From Notolepis coatsorum (lineage: Eukaryota; Chordata; Actinopteri; Aulopiformes; Paralepididae): a stretch of 64,000 bases of DNA. A model generated the notes under the pieces. That model ran no database searches. It was given only the letters and a program-made list of their open reading frames with translations, and had not been told where the DNA came from. The stretch covers positions 79,654,911-79,718,910 of the forward strand of contig OZ020589.1 in NCBI GenBank assembly GCA_963971535.1. Direction: 5' to 3'. The position numbers and the translations under genes were made by a program. Shown here in pieces: positions 54,421-64,000 of the stretch (positions are counted from its first letter, which is position 1; the number at the start of each line of letters is the position of its first letter).

Positions 54421-55815
54421 GGGTGGGCAAAACTTAAAAACTCAGTACAGGCAAGGGTATCAATAGTTAAGATGGATGTATTACCAAGAATCAATTTCTT
54501 CAGCTCAATGCTTCCGTTACCTCCTCCAGAGGGCTACTGGAAAAGATTACAAACCTCCACATACAAATTTATTTGGAATAACAAACCACCTCGCATAAAA
54601 AGATCCACCGCACAGAGAAATAAAGCAGACGGTGGCATGGCAGTCCCAGATTTTTTACAATATTTTAATGCCTTCACATTAAGACCATTGAAGAAGATAT
54701 GGTTTGACCCCGAGGCTTTGGTATCTTGGAGAAAATTAGAAGAAAACATAGTAGCCCCACAGAGATTGAAAGACATAGCATACACTAAACTTTCAATCAA
54801 GCATTGTGAGCGAGAATTTGGCCCAATAATAACCCATGCAATCAGGACATGGCGGGAAACACAAAGGAAATTTCCTAACCCTCAAGTATGGCATAATCAC
54901 ACTCCCATATTCAATAACAATGCTCTCTTAATGGGAAAACGACCTATAAGATTCCCTATATGGGAAGAAAGAGGCATACACTCATTAGGGGATATTTTTA
55001 ATAACAAGGGCCTCTGTAGTTATGTCGAAATATGCATAAAGTTTAACCTCACCGAGTCCACATGGCTTTTTTACATACAGTTACGACTTTGTATGAGATC
55101 TCACGGTGTTCCATTACACATACCAATTGAACACCACAGATACCACAAATTTTTCTATGAAAGAGATACATTGGGAGGTTTTGTATCAGGTTTTTATTAC
55201 CAATTACTAACGTCCTCGTATGAAACCCTTCAACTAGACAATGTCTGGAGGAGGGATATACCAGACCTGGAAAATGACTTTGATTGGCAAGGAGCCTGGG
55301 CAAATGTCCGACTTACATCAAGGAACCCGGATCATCAACAAATCAATCTGAACTATATTCACAGGACATACTTGACTCCTATAAGGCTGTGCAAAATGGG
55401 GCTTATACAAGACTCCAAATGCTCCCAATGTACAAATGGGGACGAAGGAACATTTATGCACATGTATTGGGACTGCCCACCAGTTAAGGCATTCTGGAAA
55501 GATGTGTCCCAACAATTATCAATACTCGTATTTTGGAATATACCTGTACACCCCGCGGTATTGCTATTGAATGATGTTTTTGAGTTTGCAGTGAATCCAC
55601 AACTAAAAAGATTGGTTTTATCGGGTATCACAGTAGCTAAAAAACTGATCGCATCACGTTGGTTTCAACCGGAAAAAATGTGCCGGAAAGTGTGGTTTCT
55701 TACATATCTCGATGTGATATATCAAGAAATATCTACAGCAAGAATTCTGGGGCTCAATGAATCCAAAATGTCAATGTGGTTAGAAGTGGTGGAGAGAATA
55801 AAAGCTAGCCTATAA
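54421..55815 (+). pseudogene. C-terminal part of L1-type ORF2
   Basis: About 464 uninterrupted codons from the truncation point to TAA. Landmarks: VKMDVLPRINFFSSMLPL, YKFIWNNKPPRIKRS and GGMAVPDFLQYFNAFTL, all typical of the region after the L1 reverse transcriptase, and near the end a zinc-finger-like CSQCTNGDEGTFMHMYWDCP. The polymerase and endonuclease domains are missing, so the protein would not be active. The frame is unbroken, so the insertion is fairly young. The only ATG near the start falls in the target duplication and is not meaningful. Confidence 0.85.
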
Positions 55816-56152
55816 TGGTGATGTCTGGTTAGGAGTGAGGGATAATGGAGGTACTATCCAAGAGGGGGTCCGGGAGGGGGGGGTTTGAGCTGGAGCATAT
55901 GTGTGTAGGGTTTTAGAAAATAGGTATTAGGGGTATATTATATACTAACATTTATATAATTGTAACTTCGCTGGATATACACTGTATACGGTTAAAATGT
56001 TATTATTGACTATTTTTGTTTTATCCTGTTTCTGTACTTGCATATATTTTAACCACCTTTACTGAAAGTTTCATTATACATTGTGTGTTGAGTACTGACT
56101 TTTAATAAGTTTTGTTCTGCAATAATAAAAAAAAAATAATAAAAAAAAAAAA
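54421..56152 (+). mobile_element. L1-type LINE, 5' truncated, with poly(A) and 15-bp duplication
   Basis: AAAGTGCCACGTTTT lies at 54,406-54,420 and again at 56,153-56,167. The insert ends in an A-rich tail (56,121-56,152). The interrupted text continues smoothly on both sides, as the paralogous stretch at 7760-7790 shows. Coding part is listed separately. Confidence 0.9.
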
Positions 56153-57085
56153 AAAGTGCCACGTTTTGATATATTGAGCTTTAAACTTTAAGTAATTTTT
56201 TTGGAACACGCAACCCCTTCCTCTCCCAAACCGTTCCTGCAATTGTTTTATGTTGCATGATGATCATGGATACATTTATTATGTATTGTATTTTTTATGT
56301 TTAAATATCAACATCATCTGTCTGTCCACCCTCAGTACATTTACTATCAATATAATATACTCGTCTGACTTCATCATATCTTTTCAAACGCACACACACA
56401 GAGGGAGAATGCCCCCCCCTCCTCCCCAGTCCTCCTTCCAAGTCCCCACTCTGCTGTTCTGTCGCTCTGAACAGGGCTTTAGCTTGTTGTTAGCTTATGC
56501 TAACGTCGCGTTAATTCCGGTCATAAAGGAATGTCAAGGATTGCAAAGCATGTTATATGCATTTGACCCGTTGCAGAATAAAACAGCAGGGATTTGTTTT
56601 GGTTCGCGAAAACACTATCCTTGCTGTTGCAATGTGCGTGTTCACTGTTCCAGACTCTACTGCTGCCTGAGACGCTACTAGTACTGCTGTGTGGAGATGC
56701 ATCCGGCTGTGTGCTGTAGAGCGGATATGAGTCACGACACCACGGATTTTCAAAATAAGAGTATCATAATGACCTGAATGTTGCTAGCTTTCGGAGCCTA
56801 GTTATTATAGCTGGAGCTGCGCTAGGGCAGAAAGGAGACCCGCTACAGGATTTTCAAAATAAGACTGTTGTCATTCTATATTTCTAAAGAACATTCCCAG
56901 GCATCTCGCGGCACCCCTGGCAGCTCTCCGCGGCACCCTTGTGTGCCGCGGAACCCCTGTTGAGAACCGCTGCACTACACCACTAAGATACCCATGTACA
57001 TGTTGAAATACTTCCCAAAGGTCAGTGAATACCACGGCCACAACACCAGAGGGAGTTCCACAAATCATGTTCAACCCAGATAAAA

Positions 57086-57495
57086 TTATTTAAAAAGTAA
57101 AAAGAAAAAAAAAAAAAAAAAATTGTAACTTTTTTTTTAATAAAAGAAAAATCGTCATAACTTAGAAATGAGATTGCATAGGTCTATGAATCGATATCGC
57201 GATTCTGTTTCGATTAATTGCCCAGCCCTACAGTGTGTACAGTAAGTTAGCTTGGTGATCATCATTGTGATGTAGGCTAAGCTGGCTAGCTACTGTTAGC
57301 ATACAAGCTTTTACAAACACTGTAGCCTACTTACTTTTTCATCCACAACTTTTTTTCTGATCCAGATGCATAAGTCCACTTCTTCATGTTGCTCAGTTGC
57401 TTGTTTATACTTCGGTCCTAATGTTGGCGCAAAGTTTAATTTAGCCTGTGTTGTTATAGCTGTACAGCTTACTAAACTACTAGCTTGCTATGTTT
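57086..57495. mobile_element. hAT-type end fragment and unclassified flank
   Basis: AT-rich text ending TCGCGATTCTGTTTCGATTA, ATTGCCCAGCCCTA at 57,231 reads as a right hAT end (inwards TAGGGCTGGGCAATTAATCG). The left partner is not found. After it, to 57,495, unique sequence with no gene. Confidence 0.45.
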
Positions 57496-57754
57496 CACAC
57501 AGTCAAAATGGGTCCAGCTGCAGGTTCGGAGGTTAGGTTTAGCTCAGGCCAATCTCAAGTTTCTCAAGTTTATTTATTAGTTGTCATACAGAAGTACAGA
57601 ATACTTTTATACAAAATGCTTCTTTCTGTTACATTTTGTATAAAAGTATTCTGTACTTCTGTATGACAACTAATAAAGAAACTTGAGAAACTTGAGATTG
57701 GCCCGAGCTAAACCTAACCTCCAAACCTGCAGCTGGACCCGTTTTGACTGTGCG
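57496..57754. repeat. Long foldback: 123-bp arms, 13-bp loop
   Basis: Left arm 57,496-57,618 and right arm 57,632-57,754 are near-perfect reverse complements, with a few mismatches (for example AAAATGGG against AAAACGGG, TTATTTATTAG against CTAATAAAG). Loop CTTCTTTCTGTTA. The inner arms contain TTGTCATACAGAAGTACAG and the (CTCAAGTTT) tail words of a LINE-type end; the outer arms hold GGTCCAGCTGCAGGTTCGGA. Confidence 0.92.
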
Positions 57755-58440
57755 ATGCAGCAATCTCTGATTGGATTTTCAAGGCTGCCAATCATTCATC
57801 CTCTGTGTATTATTGGATTGTCAAGGCTGTCAATCATTCAATCCCCCATTCAATGGCAAGAGTTTAACTGCACAGACCGTGCTTAGATGAAGTTAATAGC
57901 CTATTTTGATTGGCTATTATTTATTATTTATTTAAATTGGGTCAACCTGTGCAGATATTCTGCACGAATATTACTGCAGTCATTACTGCAGTGCAGGCCT
58001 GCTCAGAGCTGGCAATTTTGGCAATGTTTGAAGAAAAAAATATTCACTGGCATTTTTTACAGAGGAAAACATTTATAATAAAAAATAATAATAATAATAA
58101 TTTAAAAAAAAATATATATATATGTAAATTAATAATAATTATGAATTATGAGTGAATTTGTGTTTCACGTGTTGTCATAGAGAAACCTCCACTGGTGCTA
58201 ACGTTATGACAAGATGTGTGTAGGCCTATGTAATGTTAATGGCTATGTTTTTAAAGTCGTAATGAAGATTGATTTCTAATATATTGCGCTTGCAATTTCC
58301 ACACCCAGCTGAGCAGCCGGGCCAGCCGGTGCGTCACTTCTCCCGGCTCCGTGCCAAATGAAGATTTTTTTTGCTCATCCCGTGAACCGAACAATACACA
58401 CACGCCCCGAACCGGGGAGGTCGTGCCGAACAGTGTACGG
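57755..58440. other. Non-coding stretch, no gene
   Basis: AT-rich with a (TAA)n-like run near 58,079-58,140 and a duplicated TGGATTTTCAAGGCTGCCAA / TTGGATTGTCAAGGCTGTCA. No frame of interest. Confidence 0.5.
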
Positions 58441-58774
58441 TTCGAATGCGTACCGTTCCACCCCTAGACGTTAGGATACATTCGAGACAGCCTCGAGTTC
58501 GTGTAGTGGACTTTGTGTACAATCTTGCACTGTGTGAGGCTGTGTCGGGGAGGTCGCGACCCTCTCTGCGCCGCCCCCTATCCCCCTGTCTCCGGCTGTC
58601 CCTGAGCAATGACCGGAGTGTTGAACACTCCGTGATTAAGACGGGGAGGACGCGACCCTCTTTGCGCCGCCCCTGTGCCTCAAATAGATTTGCTATCAGC
58701 TCTATCTTCAATATTTCAAAATGTTCAGTTGCTATCGCTATCAGCTCTATCTTTAATCTTTCAAAATGTTCAGT
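58441..58774. repeat. hAT-like end plus two short direct duplications
   Basis: TACCGTTCCACCCCTAG at 58,453-58,469 looks like a hAT end. GGGGAGGTCGCGACCCTCTC, TGCGCCGCCCC near 58,548 recurs with small changes near 58,644, and TCAGCTCTATCTTCAATATT, TCAAAATGTTCAGTTGCTAT near 58,698 recurs near 58,741. No gene. Confidence 0.55.
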
Positions 58775-59116
58775 TGCTATTGCATGCACTCATCTGTGTT
58801 TCACTACACACTTGAGTGCATGCTTACCAACTGTTAGTCTGCAACACTACTATCACCGACATCTAAGAAGGGAGATCCCCCCTTGAATGGCCCTTCTAAG
58901 GTTTCTCTCCTCCACACTGCCTGTGGAGCATTTTTCCCTATTGTTAGGTTTTAGTGAGTTTTTCCTTACCTTCGCGTGGGGTATGTCTGGGAGTGCTTGC
59001 ATTCTTTCATTTATTTGCATTTATTTTAAATTTGTTGGACCTTATGGTGTTCTTGTTCTGTTCTTGACTTATTGTTATGTTTTCTTCTTGACTTGTTTAA
59101 AGAAGACATGTACGGT
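58775..59116 (+). mobile_element. L2 3' untranslated fragment, interrupted by a retrovirus
   Basis: It matches the reverse complement of 47,080-47,400: ATCTAAGAAGGGAGATCCCC, GCCTGTGGAGCATTTTTCCC, TGTTAGGTTTTAGTGAGTTT, GTTTTCTTCTTGACTTG. It breaks off after GTACGG at 59,116, where the intact copy continues with CCCATGG. The small open frame across it is not a gene. Confidence 0.85.
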
Positions 59117-59858
59117 GTAGGATAATAATAGTATTCAAATAGGAATAGAGTCAAATGACTTGCTCACTCAGAGGGTCCAGATAATAAGGTTTATTAACCA
59201 GATCAAATCAAATCATTACAACAATAGAGAATATGGCTGGAGATCTTACCTAAACAGACCAGCTCCGTCAGTCAGGTAAAAAGATCTAGTTCCCCAGTTG
59301 GGGGAGCAGTTAAGTACCAGGTGAACAATGGGGGGAGTGGGGGAAGGGGAGGGGAGGAAGGGGGCGTAGTTCATACATATATTCCACAGTTGGGTCCTTT
59401 TCTCTTTTATAATGTGGCTGGGACAAGTATTCTCAGATGTATGACTGGAATAGGTAAGGTCAGCATAACATGAGATAATAAATGAGATAAAATAGTAAAA
59501 TTATAAACTTGTTGTGACCTATTTTGGTCATAGGGTCAATAAATGAAAAGAAATATAAAATAGTAAACACATGAGATACACAATTTAAAGGAATGAATAA
59601 ATGAGATAATTTGGTGAAATATAAAATAAACAATTAAAGGAATGAAAGTAAATATAAAATGAATTAATAAATGAGATAGAATATGGTGAAATATAAAATA
59701 AACAAAGTAAATATAAAATGAATGTAATATAAAATACACAATTAAAGATAAAATGAGTTATTATTTGAATGTCAGTATTTATACAGTGTGGGTTAAGATC
59801 TATGTGTATTTTTAGGGTTGTGAATATCGCCCCTTTTACTTTTTACTTGATGGCAACA
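59117..59858 (-). repeat. Probable 3' LTR of the retrovirus
   Basis: The plus-strand ends are TGTAGGATAATAATAG and GATGGCAACA, giving TGT...ACA. On the minus strand AGTAAAAGG directly before TGTTGCC is a possible polypurine tract (59,859-59,871). An AATAAA on the minus strand at about 59,191-59,196 fits a polyadenylation signal. A G-rich run (59,328-59,365) lies inside. The inner border is inferred, because the partner LTR is outside the window. Confidence 0.5.
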
Positions 59859-59935
59859 CCTTTTACTTTAGTATATACACTGTCATCTGGCTATGACCAT
59901 CAGGTCAATGGTAAAATATAAAAGCATTTAAAGGT

Positions 59936-60633
59936 TGGCAAACAGATATAAACGTGAATGAAAGAAATGAAAAGAAATATAAAATGAATTAAAATAGTAA
60001 ACAATGAGATAAAATGGTAAAATATACACCATTTAAAGGTTGGATAAAGAAATGAAAAGAAATATAAAATGAATTAGAATAGTAAACAATGAGATAAAAC
60101 GGTAAAAACATGAATGGAATAGGACTTAATGCAAATATGACCATCAGCTCAGTGAATGACACAATTTACAGGAATGTTAAAGAGAAATATAAAATGAATT
60201 AAAATAGTAAACAATGAGATAAAACGGTAAAATATACATCATTTAAAGGTTGGATAAAGAAATGAAAAGAAATATAAAATGAATTAGAATAGTAAACAAT
60301 GAGATAAAACGGTAAAAACATGAATGGAATAGGACTTAATGCAAATATGACCATCAGCTCAGTGAATGACACAATTTACAGGAATGTTAAAGAGAAATAT
60401 AAAATTAATTAAAATAGTAAACAATGAGATAAAACGGTAAAATATACATCATTTAAAGGTTGGATAAAGAAATGAAAAGAAATATAAAATGAATTAGAAT
60501 AGTAAACAATGAGATAAAACGGTAAAAACATGAATGGAATAGGACTTAATGCAAATATGACCATCAGCTCAGTGAATGACACAATTTACAGGAATGTTAA
60601 AGAGAAATATAAAATGAATTAAAATAGTAAACA
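59936..60633. repeat. 210-bp tandem repeat between env and LTR
   Basis: GCAAATATGACCATCAGCTC, AGTGAATGACACAATTTACA starts at 60,131, 60,341 and 60,551, an exact 210-bp step, with partial repeats upstream. Each unit holds smaller repeats of GAAATATAAAATGAATTAAA, ATAGTAAACAATGAGATAAA. No frame crosses it. Confidence 0.92.
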
Positions 60634-62202
60634 TTAGAGGTTCTGCATTGTGGATTCTAGTGCGTATCTGTGGAAGTATGGTGCAAGGGGGTTGGTGGGT
60701 TCGTTTTGCGTTTCTTCTCTCATGGTCGTGGCGATCATCATGGTTATCGGGGGGGGTTGGCTTGTGCAGAGTACTTTTGTGATGTATCCAACTCCGAATT
60801 TTATAGTATGCACACACACTACTAGGATAACAAATATTATTATTGCATACATAATGTACCGAACTACCACTGCTCCTATTGTACCAAGTTTCTCGGTCAT
60901 CCAATCGGACATGGTATACGTTGGCGGGATGTGTGCGGCTCTGGAGATGTTGTGCAGGTGTTCAATGATGCTTGGTATAGTCATGTTGTCGTTTGCAGGT
61001 ATGTAGACACAGCATTCTTGACCGATTAGTTTACATGTTCCTCCAGTACTAGATAGCAGGAAGTCCAGTGCTGCTCTGTTCTGCAATGTCATCAATCTGA
61101 TTGATGTCAGTTTGTTGCTGACGAGTGACAGTCCTTCAGCATCTGTGTTGGCTAAGTCTTCTATCAGTGTGGATAGGTCTGCGATTTGATCTAGGGCTGA
61201 CATCACACCATAGGAGGGGATTAGTGCTCTGAAAAAGTCGCATGTCTTGCAGGCCCGGTCATGTGTGTGGAAGTGATTTGCGTGGCGTGTCTTTCTAGTC
61301 AGTGGGTGTTGTGGTAGGGTCGGTGTCACTCTCATGGCTGGCACTAAATATCCTAATGCACATGTGCCTTTCCATCCGGGTGGAAGGGACGGGTAAGCTT
61401 GTGCGCCACATATCCAGTAGGTCCCAGGCGGTGCTGGTGTTGTCGTTCGTTGGGTGGTGGGGGTTTCTTTGGTTGTGGGTTTCAGTGGTGTCTTTACAGG
61501 GTGGATGTTGTCCCAGGGTGGTGTTAATCTTTGTTGGCGGATGGGGTAGATATTGTCTCTGGTCCGGGGGGATATCGTTCTTCGTTTGCGGGTCGCCTGG
61601 GGCACTTCACAATGTTCCAACACCCCGACATTCTTTCCCCAACCCTTTTGAGATACACATTCTGTAAACTTCACTGGGGTAATAGAAACTGGTATTCCAT
61701 TTGTATCATGACTTTGTCGAATCTTCATGTTTGATTTTGTGCAGCTTTCAGCTGTCCCTGTGGACTTGTTTAGAGAGGCTTTGTGGCATTCTGTTAGTGG
61801 GAGGCCCATTAACGGAAAACCATCTTCGGTAGAATGGGGTATTAAGCCGCATACATAGCAATTTGATTGGTTAGCAAAATGTGCGACTGCTTGGCTTAGC
61901 TTTAAATATAGGTTGTTGCGGTGACTGTTAACATATCTTTTGGTGCGTTCAACTGCTTTCCCCTTACCGCCCTTAAACCCATTGATCCATGATTGAGGTT
62001 CGTCCAGTGTCGCCCACACAATGCATCCCGCTATGCCACATGCGATGATTAAGCAGTTCCAGTTGGTGGTCATTTTTCCTATTGTTATTGGTCTCATGGT
62101 AGATTTGCCCTTTTGCAGTGGGATGCGTGGATCCAGGATGCTTTTCCGTCGCACTTTACTGCCGTGTCCGTTACTAGCAGCACCTGAAATGGACCAGACC
62201 AT
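60634..62202 (-). CDS. Retroviral envelope glycoprotein, gamma type, open frame
   Basis: 522 codons without a stop. The first about 35 codons overlap pol in another frame; a splice acceptor (CATTTCAG before GTGCTGC, near 62,183-62,190) fits a spliced env message. A hydrophobic signal-like segment is at residues 49-66. In the surface part a CYVC motif lies at 115-118. A basic site RKTR at 303-306 (another, RKRR, at 205-208) could be the cleavage point. In the transmembrane part the CX6CC motif is at 390-398, and the anchor is about 441-465. CXXC plus CX6CC is the mark of covalently linked gamma-type envelopes. The stretch after RKTR is histidine-rich and not clearly hydrophobic, so the fusion peptide is unclear. 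Role: receptor binding and membrane fusion in related viruses; whether it is expressed here is unknown. Confidence 0.85.
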   Translation of the reverse strand: MVWSISGAASNGHGSKVRRKSILDPRIPLQKGKSTMRPITIGKMTTNWNCLIIACGIAGCIVWATLDEPQSWINGFKGGKGKAVERTKRYVNSHRNNLYLKLSQAVAHFANQSNCYVCGLIPHSTEDGFPLMGLPLTECHKASLNKSTGTAESCTKSNMKIRQSHDTNGIPVSITPVKFTECVSQKGWGKNVGVLEHCEVPQATRKRRTISPRTRDNIYPIRQQRLTPPWDNIHPVKTPLKPTTKETPTTQRTTTPAPPGTYWICGAQAYPSLPPGWKGTCALGYLVPAMRVTPTLPQHPLTRKTRHANHFHTHDRACKTCDFFRALIPSYGVMSALDQIADLSTLIEDLANTDAEGLSLVSNKLTSIRLMTLQNRAALDFLLSSTGGTCKLIGQECCVYIPANDNMTIPSIIEHLHNISRAAHIPPTYTMSDWMTEKLGTIGAVVVRYIMYAIIIFVILVVCVHTIKFGVGYITKVLCTSQPPPITMMIATTMREETQNEPTNPLAPYFHRYALESTMQNL

Positions 62203-64000
62203 CTGGGGTTTAGTTTACTTTTTCTTTTGAACACCATTATATATACATAGTCACCTGGGTTCAATCCATGACATGGTGTTGTTGGTGGTTGTGGTTGTGC
62301 CTGCCTCACTAAGGGGTGGAGCCTCTTCATCTGGGCACACAAAGCTTTGTAATAGTTAATAGCAATTTCGTCTGCTAGCAATAACTGGACTTGTGATAAC
62401 GGGGGAAGCATTGTGGTTGGTGTCGACATTGGACGTCCAAATAATATCTCGTGAGGTGACAATCCTGTTCCTCTGTTTGGCATTGATCTCATTTGCATTA
62501 ATACTAAGGGGAGGGCGTCGGGCCATTTAAGGCCTGTCTCTGTACATGTCTTAGCTAGACGGTTCTTGATGGTTGAGTTTTGTCTTTCTACCGCACCTGC
62601 ACTTTCAGGGTGGTAGGGTGTGTGCAGGTGTATTTTCATGCCTAATGCGGTAGATAAGTTGTTTATCAGTTGTGCCGTAAAGTGCGTACCTCTGTCTGAA
62701 TTTATGGAGTGTGGACACCCGAATCTTGGAATTATTTCTCTGACTAATACCTTAGCTACTGCTTGAGCGTCGTTGCGTCTGCATGGGAAGACTTCGACCC
62801 ATTTAGAGAACATATCTACTAAGACTAGCGCGTACTGGTATCCCATGCTTTTTTCTAATTGGATGAAATCCATTTGGATGTTAACAAATGGTCCCCAAGG
62901 TGGTGGGTGGGCGCCACGTCTAGTCTTTATAGCTTTACCTATATTGTGTTGATTGCATACAACACATCTTGAGCAGTATTGGTGAGCTAAACTGGTGATA
63001 CCTGGCGCGTGCCACTGTGAAGTGATACTGCCCACCATTGCGAATTTTGACACGTGGCTAAGTCCATGTGCTAATCTTACTAACAGGGGGAGGAGTTGTT
63101 TTGGAGCTACAACTCTACCGTCAGCATGTTTCCACATGCCGTCTGGCATTTTGGAACAACCTGCTGACGTCCATACTGGCCACTCAGATGTCGCCTCTGC
63201 CTGTAATGAAACGACATGATCAAAAGTGGGAGTATTATCATTGGCGATTGTGATAGCCATTTGTTTTACCAACAGGGAGGGGACGGTCGCTGCCCTTTTG
63301 GCACAGTGATCCGCTCTGGCGTTTCCCTTTGCAACCAGAGAAGGAGAAGAAGAATGTGCAACACATTTTACAACAGCCAATAGCTTAGGAAGTAAACACG
63401 CCTCTAGTAGGTTAGTGACTAATACAGCATGTTTGATGGGAATGCCTGATGTCTTAATGAACCCTCTGTGTTTCCATATTAATCCCACATTGTGCACTAC
63501 ATTGAACGCATAACTTGAGTCTGTGAAAATTGTAGCAGACTTACCCCTGGCCAACACGCACGCTCTCGTCAAAGCGAAGATCTCCGCTGCCTGTGCTGAA
63601 CAATTATTAGGTAGTTTTGCACTTTCAATCATCACATGGTCATCAACAACAGCGTATCCAGCATTCAAATCACATCCATTAGTGTGTCTTGACGCGCTAC
63701 CGTCAACATAATATACTAGATCACTGTTAACTAGTGGTGTTTGTTGTAAGTCGGCTCTGGGTGAGGTGACAGCTGAGATTGTATCAATACAGTTATGTGA
63801 CATTTCGTTATCCTCATATAGGGGAACAAAATTTGCTGGGTTTATTGGCGGTGCACGTTTTATGGTCAAGTTTGGGTTTGCCAATAGGATCGCTGTGTAT
63901 GTAGTGTGTCTGGATGCTGATAAGTGTTGTGTAGCTGCGTTTTGTAAAATAATACACACAGAATGTGGGACGTAGACTGTTACTGGATGTTCTAGAGTAA
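62094..64000 (-). CDS. Retroviral pol, RNase H and integrase part, partial
   Basis: Open from the window edge to 62,094; upstream of GTG 63,959 the frame continues to 64,000. Numbering from 63,959: RNase H residues D86 (YYVDGSAS), E126, D147 (FTDSSYAF) and D217; integrase zinc site H298, H302, C332, C335; catalytic D364 (MDF), D422 (SDRGTHF) and E458 (AVERQ), spaced D,D(35)E. The C-terminal part has KLNPRWSGPFQVLL, the usual end domain of gamma/epsilon-like integrases. It overlaps env by 109 bases. All catalytic residues visible are kept, so this portion shows no decay. Confidence 0.9.
   Translation of the reverse strand, partial: TLEHPVTVYVPHSVCIILQNAATQHLSASRHTTYTAILLANPNLTIKRAPPINPANFVPLYEDNEMSHNCIDTISAVTSPRADLQQTPLVNSDLVYYVDGSASRHTNGCDLNAGYAVVDDHVMIESAKLPNNCSAQAAEIFALTRACVLARGKSATIFTDSSYAFNVVHNVGLIWKHRGFIKTSGIPIKHAVLVTNLLEACLLPKLLAVVKCVAHSSSPSLVAKGNARADHCAKRAATVPSLLVKQMAITIANDNTPTFDHVVSLQAEATSEWPVWTSAGCSKMPDGMWKHADGRVVAPKQLLPLLVRLAHGLSHVSKFAMVGSITSQWHAPGITSLAHQYCSRCVVCNQHNIGKAIKTRRGAHPPPWGPFVNIQMDFIQLEKSMGYQYALVLVDMFSKWVEVFPCRRNDAQAVAKVLVREIIPRFGCPHSINSDRGTHFTAQLINNLSTALGMKIHLHTPYHPESAGAVERQNSTIKNRLAKTCTETGLKWPDALPLVLMQMRSMPNRGTGLSPHEILFGRPMSTPTTMLPPLSQVQLLLADEIAINYYKALCAQMKRLHPLVRQAQPQPPTTPCHGLNPGDYVYIMVFKRKSKLNPRWSGPFQVLLVTDTAVKCDGKASWIHASHCKRANLP

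Larger units (their letters stand above)
53041..56972. mobile_element. 3.9-kb hAT-type element (CAGGGGTTCTCAACC ends) with 8-bp duplication
   Basis: Left end CAGGGGTTCTCAACC; right end, read inwards, CAGCGGTTCTCAAC, then GGGGTTCCGCGGCAC. The 8 bp CACTACAC flank it at 53,033-53,040 and 56,973-56,980. These ends are of the Charlie-like hAT type. No transposase frame is present. Its interior shares the CTCTTCCAGACATTTAAA segment with the element at 7447-8183 and holds an L1 insertion. A T-rich segment near 54,079 (CAGGGCTGTACGTTAAC) may be the end of another nested element. Confidence 0.9.
52690..57085 (+). mobile_element. Non-LTR retrotransposon relic split by a hAT element
   Basis: Coding text before the insertion: LGSIL, VNQRTRFLYRISSLVNKN, GALIQGYYDYACTSWYQSTS, LQNKLVRLLLDLTPKTHL, up to CTACAAGATACACTACAC at 53,040. 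It continues after the insertion at 56,981 with CACTAAGATACCCATGTACA and on to ATCATGTTCAACCCAGAT. The relative at 3015-3420 shows the uninterrupted order. Stops and frame changes make it inactive. Confidence 0.82.
59117..64000 (-). mobile_element. Endogenous retrovirus with gamma-type env, minus strand, cut by window edge
   Basis: The order on the minus strand is pol (RNase H, integrase), env overlapping its end, a repeat-rich non-coding part, and the 3' LTR. Its border at 59,117 is set by the break in the L2 3' end and by TGTAGG as the LTR terminus. Gag, protease and reverse transcriptase would lie beyond 64,000. Both visible genes have open frames, so the copy is relatively young. Confidence 0.88.

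Overview
The window reads as a piece of a ray-finned (teleost) fish genome made almost entirely of mobile elements and minisatellites. Spliced gene remnants with GT/AG borders, fish-type L2 and L1 non-LTR elements, hAT elements, a tRNA-derived SINE, a BEL/Pao element, a Gypsy element and a gamma-type endogenous retrovirus all point to this. No bacterial operon, CRISPR array, rRNA or functional tRNA gene was seen. The species cannot be fixed from the sequence.

Layout. 1-8.2 kb: reverse-transcriptase relics, several minisatellites, a 256-bp tandem repeat carrying an exon-like block, and a 737-bp hAT-type element inserted in a minisatellite with a visible 8-bp target duplication. 8.2-14.2 kb: mostly non-coding repeats, including about 22 copies of an 84-bp unit. 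14.2-19.4 kb: a minus-strand spliced gene with a SAM domain. Its third intron holds the two halves of a transposase-like gene in opposite orientations. 19.4-20.15 kb: MITE-like and SINE remnants.

20,155-44,615: the main structure. Two LTRs of about 1.87 kb (TGTTGAA...TTCAACA) bound a 24.5-kb block flanked on both sides by the 5-bp duplication CCCAC. A primer-binding site resembling the tRNA-Asn 3' end directly follows the left LTR. The left LTR has been hit by a hAT element (itself holding a SINE) and by an 811-bp solo LTR. The right LTR preserves both empty sites. The interior holds long minisatellites, a decayed gag-like frame with a huge pentapeptide repeat, part of a Gypsy element, and a nearly complete BEL/Pao element (29,160-38,720) whose flanks are duplicated over 429 bp.

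44.7-52.2 kb: a tyrosine-recombinase-retroelement-like (DIRS-like) region with 59-bp inverted arms and a 527-codon Gag-like frame, interrupted by an L2 element at 47.0-49.4 kb. 52.2-57.1 kb: a non-LTR relic split by a 3.9-kb hAT element with 8-bp duplications, which itself holds a 5'-truncated L1 with 15-bp duplications. 57.5 kb: a long foldback (123-bp arms). 59,117-64,000: a minus-strand endogenous retrovirus cut by the window edge, inserted in an L2 3' tail, with open pol and env frames and an unusual repeat-filled stretch between env and the LTR.

Functionally these genes do not form one pathway. The window is a nested archive of insertions, and its order of events can be read from target duplications and empty paralogous sites.
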